Shown here one piece after another: positions 38,051 to 46,999 of a stretch of DNA of 64,000 nucleotides (position 1 is its first letter; each line of letters begins with the position of its first letter). The notes beneath the pieces are model-generated. The model searched no databases. It worked only from the letters and a program-made list of their open reading frames with translations, and was not told the origin of the DNA. Position numbers and translations under genes: made by a program. The DNA is from Streptomyces seoulensis (GTDB lineage Bacteria; Actinomycetota; Actinomycetes; Streptomycetales; Streptomycetaceae): NCBI RefSeq assembly GCF_004328625.1, contig NZ_CP032229.1:4898001-4962000 (forward strand). The letters are read 5' to 3'.

Positions 38051-38289
38051 GCTCGGATGTTAGGACAGGGTGCTCAGGTGACAGCAGAACGATGGCCTGT
38101 GACGTTCCCCTCGTTGCGATGGTGATCCGGACCTCCCGGGGCCCCTACCGGCGCCCTGGGCACGGCAGATGGGCCGGGCGCCGGATCAGGGCTGTGTCGC
38201 ACAGTGTGTCGTTGTTGGGCTGAACGGGTGACTTGGCGTAAGAATTGGCTGGTGCAGGCATCGAAAGCGAGTCAGGTCAGGGGGAGCCG

Positions 38290-38673
38290 GTGAGCCGTTA
38301 CGACGTCACCGATGAACAGTGGGAAGGGCTCGCCCAGGTCGTGCCGCTGCGGGGCCGGGACGCATGGCCGTCCGCGGTCGGCCACCGGACGCTCCCGGAC
38401 GCGGACACCGAGACGCGCCGCCGGTTCGTCGTCCTGCGGGTCAACATCTTCGCGGACGCCCGCGATGTCGCCGAGACCCTGATGGCGGGGGTGCCGGTGC
38501 TGCTGGACCTGTCCGGCGCGGAGGGCGATGTCGCCAAGCGGGTGCTGGACTTCAGTACCGGCGTGGTGTTCGGGCTGGCCAGCGGGATGCACCGGGTGGA
38601 CCGCAACGTCTTCCTGCTGACGCCGCCGGGGACCGAGGTCAGCGGGCTGATGGGCATGGAGGCGTCGGGCTGA
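38290..38673 (+). CDS. SepF-like cell division protein
   Basis: The 127-residue protein has the SepF core domain (about 35-125): VVLRVNIFADARDVAETLMAGVPVLLDLSG and RVLDFSTGVVFGLA. It lacks the N-terminal amphipathic membrane helix and long linker of the main SepF, so it is more like the SflA/SflB paralogues of Streptomyces, which tune FtsZ ring formation. The GTG at 38290 has AGGGGGAG upstream. Confidence 0.88.
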   Translation: MSRYDVTDEQWEGLAQVVPLRGRDAWPSAVGHRTLPDADTETRRRFVVLRVNIFADARDVAETLMAGVPVLLDLSGAEGDVAKRVLDFSTGVVFGLASGMHRVDRNVFLLTPPGTEVSGLMGMEASG

Positions 38674-38807
38674 GGGCGCGCGCTCATAGGCTCGTAGGAC
38701 GGTTCGGCCGAGCGGGTGGTGCGCCGGGGGCCGGTGCGGTCGCCCGATCGTAGGAAGGTCCGGGGAGAAAACGGTTCGCCCCGCGAGGGCGGTCCTACGG
38801 TCCGCTC

Positions 38808-39974
38808 ATGTCGGTCACCTCCCTCCCCACACCCCCTCCGGCCCGGTTCCCCGAGGGGTACGACGTGCGCGCCCGGATCACCGAGCTGCGGCTGTCCGCG
38901 TTCGCCGGGCACCGCCGGGCCTCGTTCCCGCTGGGCGCCGTCACCCTGTTCGCCGGGCCCAGCGGCTCCGGCAAGTCCACCGCACTCGCCGCCTACGAGG
39001 CGCTCGCGCGGCTGGGCGGCGGGGCCCCTCTCGCGGAGGTGTTCCCCGATCCGTCGGCCTGGGTGCCGGACCGGGCCCGGCCGGACGCCGAGGGGCGGCG
39101 CGGGTTCCGGATCGGCTGCACGGCCGACGGTGCCGGGGGTCCGGTCCAGCTCGACGTGGCCGTGCAGGCCGAGCCCCGGCTGCGCGTCGTGGGCGAGCGG
39201 CTGAGCGCGGGCGGGGTGGTGCTGCTGGAGACCGCGCTGCGCGATCCGGGACGCCCCACCGTGCAGGCCGCCTGGCACACGGCGGGCGCCGCACCGGTGA
39301 CCCGCGCGCCGCTCCCCGACGACGTACTGGGTACGACGCTGCTGCCGCTGCGGGTGGCCGGGAAGACGGACGGGCAGCGCCGGGTGCTGGCCGCCGCCGA
39401 GCAGATGGTGGTCGCGCTGCGCTCGGTCTTCCCCTGCGACCCCGCGCCGGCCCGCATGCGGCTCCCGGTGCCGACCGGTTCGGGCCGACTGCTGCCGGGC
39501 TGCGACAACCTGGCCGACGTGCTGAGCCGTACCCGCACCGAATGCGGGCGCAGACACGCCCAGTTGGTCGAGGTGGTGCGCGCCGGGTGCGCGGGCCCGG
39601 TGACCGACCTCGCCGCCGAGCGGCTGCGCGACGGCACGGTACGGGCGCTGCTGGACCGGGGCGACGGCCACCGCACCGAGCTGGCCCGGCTGGGCGAGGG
39701 GGAGCTGCGGTACGTCGCGCTGGCCCTGGTCCTGCTGACCGGGCCGGGGGTGCTGGAGGTGGACGCGCCAGGGGAGGTGCCGGACGCGCTGCGCACCCTC
39801 ACCGTGCTGGCGGACGGCTTCGACCGCTGCCTCGACCCCGGCCAGCGGTCCCAACTCCTCGCCACAGCGGCCCGGATGGGGGAGCGGGGGCACATCCGCT
39901 GCGCGGGCGCGATCAGCGATCCGGGCTGGGCGGCGGGGACACCGGGCGTCACGGTGGTACACCTGAGGCCGTGA
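38808..39974 (+). CDS. SMC/RecF-like ATP-binding protein
   Basis: The 388-residue protein has a strong Walker A, GPSGSGKST (about 50-58), and a late ABC-type signature area (LGEGELRYVALALVLL). The Walker B place reads GVLEVDAP, with the Asp but not the following catalytic Glu. No coiled coil is evident. No ribosome site is seen and TACGGT lies eight bases before the ATG, so the mRNA may be leaderless. The stop overlaps the next start (GTGA), giving translational coupling to a MazG-like enzyme. Confidence 0.8.
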   Translation: MSVTSLPTPPPARFPEGYDVRARITELRLSAFAGHRRASFPLGAVTLFAGPSGSGKSTALAAYEALARLGGGAPLAEVFPDPSAWVPDRARPDAEGRRGFRIGCTADGAGGPVQLDVAVQAEPRLRVVGERLSAGGVVLLETALRDPGRPTVQAAWHTAGAAPVTRAPLPDDVLGTTLLPLRVAGKTDGQRRVLAAAEQMVVALRSVFPCDPAPARMRLPVPTGSGRLLPGCDNLADVLSRTRTECGRRHAQLVEVVRAGCAGPVTDLAAERLRDGTVRALLDRGDGHRTELARLGEGELRYVALALVLLTGPGVLEVDAPGEVPDALRTLTVLADGFDRCLDPGQRSQLLATAARMGERGHIRCAGAISDPGWAAGTPGVTVVHLRP

Positions 39975-40315
39975 CCGAACACCCCGATCTGGCCGGACTC
40001 CAGCGCAGGCTCACCGAGTTCGCCGCCGCCCGCCACTGGCAGCCCTTCCACACCCCCAAGAACCTCGCCTCCGCCCTCAGCGTGGAAGCGGCCGAACTCG
40101 TCGAGATCTTCCAGTGGCTGACCCCCGAGCAGTCCGCCGCCGTCATGTCCGACCCGACCGACGCCCACCGCGTCACCGACGAGGTCGCCGACGTCCTCGC
40201 CTACCTCCTCCAGTTCTGCGAGGCCCTGGACATCGACCCACTGGCGGCACTGGCGGCGAAGATCGAGCGGAACGAGGGGCGGTTCCCGGTGCCGGGAGCG
40301 GAGGACGCCACCTGA
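39971..40315 (+). CDS. MazG-like nucleotide pyrophosphohydrolase
   Basis: The 114-residue all-helical protein has the metal-binding motifs of the MazG/RS21-C6 family: SVEAAELVEIFQW (ExxE) and DEVADVLAYLLQF (ExxD). These enzymes clear non-canonical or excess NTPs/dNTPs. The GTG start overlaps the ATPase stop by four bases. Confidence 0.9.
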   Translation: MTEHPDLAGLQRRLTEFAAARHWQPFHTPKNLASALSVEAAELVEIFQWLTPEQSAAVMSDPTDAHRVTDEVADVLAYLLQFCEALDIDPLAALAAKIERNEGRFPVPGAEDAT

Positions 40316-40490
40316 CCGATCGTCCGGACTCCCGTACTCCGCTATCACTCTATGGAGTCAACTTCCCGGTGGATTCCGAATTGTTGTCCACAGATTTCCG
40401 GCTTCCTCTGGCTTTTCGCACCAAGTGGCGTCACTCTGGGTAGTGAAGACGTGTGTGCGGTCGAACGGACGGACGGGGACGGGGCGGCGG

Positions 40491-40961
40491 ATGGACGCGT
40501 TACGGCTCATCGAGGTCAGCAGAGAGGCGTTGGTGGCGGGTGCCGACGCCGCGGGGACTCTGAGGGAGGTGTGGCAGGCGCAGGCACTGTCGCAGGCGAT
40601 CGGCAGCAGGCTGGCGGTGTCGGGGCCGCCGGAGCTGCGGGGGGAGGCGCTGGGGCTGATGGAGCTGGCGGGGCGGGGGTGCGGGGTGCTGGACCCGCCC
40701 GAGCTGGACACCGGCGACCTGCTGGCCGCCCGGCTCACCGAGCTGGCCGACGCCCGCCGGACCCTGCTGGGCCTGTGCGGGCTGCTCGGCGAGGTGGGCA
40801 TGGCCCTGGTCGCCACAGCCAGCGCGGCCTCCGACGAGGCGGTCTACTGGCAGTGCATGGAGGCCATCGACGCGGCGGACGAGTCCCGCGACCGGGTCCT
40901 GGAGATGCTGCGCAAGCTGGCGGCCCGGGAGGAGCTGCTGCCGGAGGGGGAGCGGGGCTGA
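40491..40961 (+). CDS. DUF6099-like protein with TTA codon
   Basis: The 156-residue helical, cytosolic protein resembles the Streptomyces DUF6099 family as I recall it (MDALRLIEVSREAL start; late EEAVYWQCMEAIDAADES). The function is unknown. Codon 4 is TTA (40500-40502), so expression should need bldA tRNA and be late or developmental. The ATG follows a GGGGCGGCGG run, a weak ribosome site. Confidence 0.78.
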   Translation: MDALRLIEVSREALVAGADAAGTLREVWQAQALSQAIGSRLAVSGPPELRGEALGLMELAGRGCGVLDPPELDTGDLLAARLTELADARRTLLGLCGLLGEVGMALVATASAASDEAVYWQCMEAIDAADESRDRVLEMLRKLAAREELLPEGERG

Positions 40962-41054
40962 GCGCTGGCCCGCACCGCCGTGCCGGGAGGCCGGGGCCGC
41001 GCCCGGCGTGGTGCCGATGCGGCCCGTCGGGGTGAGGGCGGGCAGGATGGAGGT

Positions 41055-41978
41055 ATGGACCTTCGTATCTTCACCGAGCCCCAGCAGGGGGCCACCTACG
41101 ACACCTTGCTCACCGTGGCGAAGGCCACCGAGGATCTCGGCTTCGACGCCTTCTTCCGGTCGGATCATTACGTGCGCATGGGCGGCGGGAGCGGCCTGCC
41201 CGGCCCCACCGACGCCTGGATCACGCTCGCCGGACTCGCCCGCGAGACCAGCCGTATCCGGCTCGGCACCCTGATGACCGCTGGCACCTTCCGGCTGCCC
41301 GGCGTGCTCGCCATCCAGGTCGCGCAGGTCGACCAGATGTCCGGCGGCCGGGTCGAGCTGGGCCTCGGCGCCGGCTGGTTCGAGGAGGAGCACAAGAAGT
41401 ACGGCATCCCCTTCCCGAAGGAGAAGTTCGCCCGCCTGGAGGAGCAGCTGGAGGTCGTCACCGGCCTGTGGGCCACCGAGGCCGGCAAGACCTACGACTT
41501 CCACGGCAGCTACTACGACCTCACCGAGTCCCCCGCGCTCCCCAAGCCCGCCCAGCACAAGATCCCGGTGCTCATCGGCGGCCACGGCGCCAAGCGCACC
41601 CCGCGCCTCGCGGCCCGTTACGCCGACGAGTTCAACATCCCGTTCGCGTCCCTGGAGGACACCGAGCGCCAGTTCGGCCGGGTCCGCGCCGCCGCCGAGG
41701 AGGCCGGCCGCGCGCCCGACTCCCTGGTGTACTCCAACGCCCTGGTCGCCTGCGTCGGCCGGGACGACGCCGAGGTGGCCCGCCGTGCCGCCGTCATCGG
41801 CCGCGAGGTCGACGAGCTGAAGGCCAACGGCCTGGCCGGCACCCCGGCCGAGGTGGTCGAGAAGATCGGCCGGTTCCAGGAGGTCGGCTCCGAGCGGATC
41901 TACCTCCAGATGCTCGACCTCGACGACCTGGACCAGCTTGAGCTGATCTCCGCCGAGGTCATGCCCCAGCTCTCCTGA
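41055..41978 (+). CDS. LLM-class F420-dependent oxidoreductase
   Basis: The 307-residue protein has the luciferase-like TIM barrel: FFRSDHY near residue 34, RIRLGTLMTAGTFRLPG, GGRVELGLGAGWFEEEH and KIPVLIGGHG. The family uses coenzyme F420; the substrate is unknown. GGAGG precedes the ATG. Confidence 0.92.
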   Translation: MDLRIFTEPQQGATYDTLLTVAKATEDLGFDAFFRSDHYVRMGGGSGLPGPTDAWITLAGLARETSRIRLGTLMTAGTFRLPGVLAIQVAQVDQMSGGRVELGLGAGWFEEEHKKYGIPFPKEKFARLEEQLEVVTGLWATEAGKTYDFHGSYYDLTESPALPKPAQHKIPVLIGGHGAKRTPRLAARYADEFNIPFASLEDTERQFGRVRAAAEEAGRAPDSLVYSNALVACVGRDDAEVARRAAVIGREVDELKANGLAGTPAEVVEKIGRFQEVGSERIYLQMLDLDDLDQLELISAEVMPQLS

Positions 41979-41987
41979 CCCGCGCCA

Positions 41988-42022
41988 CCGGGGCCCGCCG
42001 CCCACCCCGAGGCGGGCCCCGG
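41988..42022 (+). terminator. Perfect 12-bp hairpin after the LLM gene
   Basis: CCGGGGCCCGCC (41988-41999) pairs with 42011-42022 around an 11-base loop, ten bases after the stop. Confidence 0.85.
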
Positions 42023-42072
42023 ACCGCGAAAACCGGTGGTCAACACCCCCCGAGACCGCGAGACTCGGACAT

Positions 42073-43548
42073 GTGTTCCTGACGATCTCCACACGCGGCA
42101 CCGCCGCCACCCCGGCCACCGACCTCGGGTTCCTGCTGCACAAGAACCCCGGCAACGCGCAGACGTTCAGCACGTCCCACGGGACCGCGCACGTCTTCTA
42201 CCCCGAGGCGGAGGTCGAGCGCTGCACGGCCGCGCTGCTGCTGGAGGTCGATCCCATCGCGCTGATCCGGCGCGGCAAGGGCAAGGGCCGGGGCGGCGCC
42301 CCCGACGCGGCCCTCGGCCAGTACGTCAACGACCGTCCGTACGCGGCCTCCTCGCTCCTCGCCGTGGCGCTCAGCACCGTCTTCTCCACCGCCCTGCGCG
42401 GGGTGTGCAACGCCCGCCCGGAGCGCGCCGCCGCCCCGCTGCCGCTGCGTATCGAGGTGCCCGCCGTCGCCGCGAAGGGCGGCCCGGACCTGGTGCGCGC
42501 CCTGTTCGCCCCGCTCGGCTGGGACGTCAGCGCCGAACCGGTCCCGCTGGACCCGGAGTTCCCCGACTGGGGCGACTCACGCTACGTGCGCCTGGTGCTG
42601 GAGTCGGAGCGGCTCACCCTCGCCGAGGCGCTGCGCCACCTCTACGTCCTGCTCCCGGTGCTGGACGACGCCAAGCACTACTGGGTCTCCCCGGACGAGG
42701 TCGACAAGCTGCTGCGCGCCGGCGAGGGCTGGCTGTCCGGCCACCCCGAGCACCGGCTGATCACCAACCGCTACCTCTCCCGCCGCTGGTCGCTGACCCG
42801 GCAGGCGATGGAGCGCCTGGAGCTGGTGCGCCTGGCCGAGACCGACGACAGCGAGGTCGAGGACATCGACAACGCCGTCGGGGCGGAGTCCGAGGCCGAG
42901 CCCCGGCCCACCCCGCTCGCCGTCCAGCGCCGGGAGGCCGTCCTCACCGGGCTCCGCGAGGCGGGCGCCGCCCGCGTGCTCGACCTCGGCTGCGGCGAGG
43001 GCCACCTGGTACGGGAGCTGCTGCGGGACCCCCGCTTCACCGAGATCACCGGCGTCGACGTGTCCGCGCGTGCCCTCGCCATCGCCGCCCGCCGCCTCAA
43101 GCTGGACCGCATGGGCGAACGGCAGGCGTCCCGCGTGCGGCTGCTCCAGGGCTCGCTCACCTACACCGACAAGCGGCTCACCGGCTATGACGCGGCCGTG
43201 CTCAGCGAGGTGATCGAGCACCTCGACCTGCCCCGGCTGCCCGCGCTGGAGTACGCCGTGTTCGGCGCGGCCCGCCCGCGCACCGTCCTGGTGACCACGC
43301 CGAACGTCGAGTACAACGTCCGCTGGGAGACCCTGCCCGCCGGGCACGTCCGGCACGGTGACCACCGCTTCGAGTGGACCCGCGCGGAGTTCGCCGCCTG
43401 GGCGGCCGCCGTCGCCGAACGGTACGGCTACAGCGTCGAGTTCCGCCCGGTCGGCCCCGACGACCCCGAGGTCGGCCCGCCCACCCAGCTGGCCGTCTTC
43501 CACCGCGACACCACCGAGCAGGACAAGAAGGAGGCGAAGGCCGCATGA
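42073..43548 (+). CDS. hen1: Hen1, RNA 3'-terminal 2'-O-methyltransferase (RNA repair)
   Basis: The 491-residue protein has the bacterial Hen1 N-terminal domain (about 1-240), which activates the Pnkp ligase, and a C-terminal methyltransferase (about 270-485) with the SAM loop LDLGCGEGH and the metal site SEVIEH plus RHGDH. It methylates the 2'-OH at the 3' end of a cleaved RNA before ligation, so the repaired site resists further cutting. It starts with GTG. The stop overlaps the pnkp start by four bases (ATGA). Confidence 0.96.
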   Translation: MFLTISTRGTAATPATDLGFLLHKNPGNAQTFSTSHGTAHVFYPEAEVERCTAALLLEVDPIALIRRGKGKGRGGAPDAALGQYVNDRPYAASSLLAVALSTVFSTALRGVCNARPERAAAPLPLRIEVPAVAAKGGPDLVRALFAPLGWDVSAEPVPLDPEFPDWGDSRYVRLVLESERLTLAEALRHLYVLLPVLDDAKHYWVSPDEVDKLLRAGEGWLSGHPEHRLITNRYLSRRWSLTRQAMERLELVRLAETDDSEVEDIDNAVGAESEAEPRPTPLAVQRREAVLTGLREAGAARVLDLGCGEGHLVRELLRDPRFTEITGVDVSARALAIAARRLKLDRMGERQASRVRLLQGSLTYTDKRLTGYDAAVLSEVIEHLDLPRLPALEYAVFGAARPRTVLVTTPNVEYNVRWETLPAGHVRHGDHRFEWTRAEFAAWAAAVAERYGYSVEFRPVGPDDPEVGPPTQLAVFHRDTTEQDKKEAKAA

Positions 43549-46088
43549 GCGAGACCAGCACGGGACGGGTGCTGCCCGTCACCGACCTCTCCCTCGTCGT
43601 CCTCGTCGGCGCCACCGGCTCCGGCAAGTCGACCTTCGCCCGCAAGCACTTCGCGCCCACCGAGGTGATCTCCTCCGACTTCTGCCGTGGCCTGGTCGCC
43701 GACGACGAGAACGACCAGAGCGCGACCGGCGACGCCTTCGACGTCCTGCACTACATCGCGGGCAAGCGCCTCGCGGCCGGCCGCCGTACCGTCGTCGACG
43801 CCACCAGCGTCCAGCCGGACGCCCGGCGGCAGTTGATCGAGCTGGCCAGGAAGTACGACGTGCTGCCCATCGCCATCGTGCTGGACGTGCCCGAGGAGGT
43901 GTGCGCCGAGCGCAACGCGGCCCGCGCCGACCGCGCGGGCATGCCCCGCCGGGTGATCCAGCGGCACACCCGCGAACTCCGGCGCTCGCTCAAGCACTTG
44001 GAGCGCGAAGGCTTCCGCAAGGTGCATGTGCTGCGCGGGGTCGCCGAGGCCGAGGGCGCCACGATCGTCACCGAGAAGCGGTACAACGACCTCACCCACC
44101 TCACCGGCCCGTTCGACATCGTCGGCGACATCCACGGCTGCTCCGCCGAACTGGAGTCGCTGCTGGCCAAGTTGGGCTACACCGACGGCGTCCACCCCGA
44201 GGGCCGTACCGCCGTGTTCGTCGGCGACCTGGTCGACCGGGGTCCGGACAGCCCCGCCGTGCTGCGGCGCGTGATGGGCATGGTCGCGGCCGGGACCGCG
44301 CTGTGCGTGCCCGGCAACCACGAGAACAAGTTCGGCCGCTACCTGGGGGGCCGCACGGTCCAGCACACCCACGGCCTCGCCGAGACCGTCGCCCAGATGG
44401 AGGGCGAGAGCGAGGAGTTCAAGGCGGAGGTGCGCCGCTTCGTCGACGGGCTGGTCAGCCACTACGTGCTCGACGGCGGCCGGCTCGTGGTCTGCCACGC
44501 CGGTCTGCCGGAGAAGTACCACGGCCGCACCTCCGGCCGGGTCCGCTCGCACGCCCTGTACGGCGAGACCACCGGCGAGACCGACGAGTTCGGGCTGCCC
44601 GTGCGCTACCCGTGGGCCGAGGACTACCGGGGCCGCGCCGCCGTGGTGTACGGGCACACTCCGGTGCCCGAAGCCACATGGCTCAACAACACCATCTGCC
44701 TCGACACCGGCGCCGTCTTCGGCGGCAAGCTGACCGCGCTGCGCTGGCCGGAGCGCGAGATCGTCGACGTACCCGCCGAGCGGACCTGGTACGAGCCGGT
44801 CCGGCCGCTGCGCGTCGACGCGCCCGGCGGCCAGGACGGGCGGCCGCTGGACCTGGCCGACGTCACCGGCCGGCGCGGGATCGAGACGCGGTACCTGGGC
44901 CGGGTCGCGGTGCGTGAGGAGAACGCGGCCGCCGCGCTGGAGGTGATGAGCCGCTTCGCCGTCGACCCGCGCCTGCTGCCGTACCTGCCGCCCACCATGG
45001 CGCCGACGCCCACCTCGCGGGAGGACGGCTACCTGGAGCACCCGGCCGAGGCGTTCGCGCAGTACGCGCGGGACGGGGTCGGGCGGGTCGTGTGCGAGGA
45101 GAAGCACATGGGCTCGCGCGCCGTGGCGCTCGTCTGCCGGGACGCGGCGACCGCCGCCCAGCGGTTCGGCGTGCCGGAGGGGCCCACGGGCGCGCTCTAC
45201 ACCCGTACCGGACGGCCGTTCTTCGACGACGGCGCGGTGACCGAGGAGATCCTCGAACGGCTCCGCACGGCGGTCACCGAGGCGGACCTGTGGGAGCGGC
45301 TCGACACCGACTGGCTGCTGCTGGACGCCGAGTTGATGCCGTGGTCGCTGAAGTCCGAGGGGCTGCTGCGCCGCCAGTACGCCGCCGTGGGCGCCGCCTC
45401 CGGCGCCGTGTTCCCGCCCGCGCTCGCCGCGCTGGAGGCGGCCGGGGCCCGTGGCGCCGACGTGTCCGCGCTGCTGGCCCGGCAGCGCGAACGGGCCGTC
45501 GACGCGGCCGCGTTCACCGACGCCTACCGCCGCTACTGCTGGCCCACCGACGGCCTGGACGGCGTCCGCCTCGCCCCCTTCCAGGTGCTGGCGGTACGCG
45601 GCCGCAGCCTCGCCGGACTCCCGCACGACGAACAACTCGCCCTGCTGGACCGCCTGGTGGAGCACGACGCCTTCGGCCTGCTCCAGACCACCCGGCGCCT
45701 GTACGTCGACACCGGCGACCCGGAGTCGGTCCGCGCGGGCATCGACTGGTGGCTGGAGATGACCGGCCGGGGCGGCGAGGGCATGGTCGTCAAGCCGCTC
45801 GGCGCGCTCGTCCGCGACGGACAGGGCCGGCCGGTGCAGCCGGGCGTCAAGTGCCGGGGCCGCGAGTACCTGCGGATCATCTACGGTCCCGAGTACACGC
45901 GCCCGGACAACCTGGCCAAGCTGCGCAACCGGTTCCTCAACCACAAGCGGTCGCTGGCGGTCCGCGAGTACGCCCTCGGCCTGGAGGCCCTGGACCGCCT
46001 CGCCGACGGCGAGCCGCTGTGGCGGGTGCACGAAGCGGTGTTCGGCGTGCTCGCGCTGGAGTCGGAGCCGGTGGACCCCCGCCTGTAG
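43545..46088 (+). CDS. pnkp: Pnkp, polynucleotide kinase-phosphatase-ligase (RNA repair)
   Basis: The 847-residue protein has three parts in order: a 5'-kinase with P-loop GATGSGKST (22-30), a 2',3'-phosphatase of the calcineurin type (GDIHG at 194-198, GDLVDRG, GNHE), and an adenylyltransferase/ligase whose nucleotidyl Lys is in EEKHMGS (Lys 520). With Hen1 it heals and seals RNAs cut by ribotoxins such as tRNA anticodon nucleases. All key residues are visible. Confidence 0.96.
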   Translation: MSETSTGRVLPVTDLSLVVLVGATGSGKSTFARKHFAPTEVISSDFCRGLVADDENDQSATGDAFDVLHYIAGKRLAAGRRTVVDATSVQPDARRQLIELARKYDVLPIAIVLDVPEEVCAERNAARADRAGMPRRVIQRHTRELRRSLKHLEREGFRKVHVLRGVAEAEGATIVTEKRYNDLTHLTGPFDIVGDIHGCSAELESLLAKLGYTDGVHPEGRTAVFVGDLVDRGPDSPAVLRRVMGMVAAGTALCVPGNHENKFGRYLGGRTVQHTHGLAETVAQMEGESEEFKAEVRRFVDGLVSHYVLDGGRLVVCHAGLPEKYHGRTSGRVRSHALYGETTGETDEFGLPVRYPWAEDYRGRAAVVYGHTPVPEATWLNNTICLDTGAVFGGKLTALRWPEREIVDVPAERTWYEPVRPLRVDAPGGQDGRPLDLADVTGRRGIETRYLGRVAVREENAAAALEVMSRFAVDPRLLPYLPPTMAPTPTSREDGYLEHPAEAFAQYARDGVGRVVCEEKHMGSRAVALVCRDAATAAQRFGVPEGPTGALYTRTGRPFFDDGAVTEEILERLRTAVTEADLWERLDTDWLLLDAELMPWSLKSEGLLRRQYAAVGAASGAVFPPALAALEAAGARGADVSALLARQRERAVDAAAFTDAYRRYCWPTDGLDGVRLAPFQVLAVRGRSLAGLPHDEQLALLDRLVEHDAFGLLQTTRRLYVDTGDPESVRAGIDWWLEMTGRGGEGMVVKPLGALVRDGQGRPVQPGVKCRGREYLRIIYGPEYTRPDNLAKLRNRFLNHKRSLAVREYALGLEALDRLADGEPLWRVHEAVFGVLALESEPVDPRL

Positions 46089-46108
46089 GCGGTTCCGGCA
46101 GCGGGACT

Positions 46109-46999
46109 TCAGCCCACCAGCCGCAGTCGCCGCCCGCACACCCCCACCCGCACCGTCTGCCCCCAGGTCAGCTGGAGCGCGTCGGACTCGATGCCGTCGC
46201 CGAACGCGATCAGGCGGTCGGACTCCACGGTGAGCGTGAGGGACGCCGAGGCGGTGAGGCCGCCCCCGACCAGGCTCGTCCCGGTGGCGGGGGACGGCCA
46301 CGCCTCGCGGACGAACCACAGCAGCCGGTCCTCGGTCGGCGCGGGCAGGGGCAGGGTGCCGCCCCGCTCCTGCCACACCGACCGGAGCCAGCCGGTGGCC
46401 CCGGTTCCGGTGCCCACCAGGACCCCGGAGGAAGCCTGGGCCTCGACGGCACCCCTGTCGCCGTCGAGACCCAGGCGGTATCGGGCGGTCTGGTGGCCCG
46501 GCGCGCCGAGATAGATCTCGTTCAGCGCCACCAGCCGCTGCGTGTCGTCGGTGACCGCCTCGACCATGGTCAGCTCCTCCGCCGCGCCCCCGGCCGAGGC
46601 CAGCAGGGCGGCGGCGTCGGCCGGGCGGTGCCGGACCAGCACACCGGGGTTGCGCCCCGGGTCGGTGTCGATGCCGATCACCGGCTGGCCGTCCAGGTAC
46701 TTGGCGGCATTCGCCACCAGCCCGTCCTGGCCCACCACCACGACCACGTCCTCGGGCGCGAACAGGAAGCGGTCCAGGTCGGCCCGCTCCAGCAGCGCCT
46801 GGCGCCAGTTCAGCGGGACGGCGGCGGTCACCTCGGCCAGCGCGCGGCGCGCGCGGCGGTGGCGTTCGGCGACCTCCTCGATGTCCCGGCCGCGCGAGGA
46901 GAGGAAGAACGCGGCCTGCCCGTGCGTACCGTGCCGGGCCACCAGCTCCTCGTACTCCGTGGTGCGGTGGACCAGCACGGCGCGCGGGGCGAGGCTCAC
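46109..46999 (-). CDS. NAD kinase-like protein
   Basis: The 296-residue protein has the NAD kinase/diacylglycerol kinase fold: VVVVVGQDGLVANAAKYL in place of the usual GGDGT loop, NEIYLG, and TGTGATGW in the C-terminal beta domain. The catalytic GGDG is changed to GQDG and the following Thr is lost, so kinase activity is uncertain. It overlaps the upstream SPFH gene by four bases and converges on pnkp, 20 bases away. Confidence 0.82.
   Translation of the reverse strand: MSLAPRAVLVHRTTEYEELVARHGTHGQAAFFLSSRGRDIEEVAERHRRARRALAEVTAAVPLNWRQALLERADLDRFLFAPEDVVVVVGQDGLVANAAKYLDGQPVIGIDTDPGRNPGVLVRHRPADAAALLASAGGAAEELTMVEAVTDDTQRLVALNEIYLGAPGHQTARYRLGLDGDRGAVEAQASSGVLVGTGTGATGWLRSVWQERGGTLPLPAPTEDRLLWFVREAWPSPATGTSLVGGGLTASASLTLTVESDRLIAFGDGIESDALQLTWGQTVRVGVCGRRLRLVG

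Noticed and set aside
43428..46376. 982-codon minus-strand frame opposite pnkp
   Set aside because: Shadow of pnkp; every kinase, phosphatase and ligase motif is on the plus strand.
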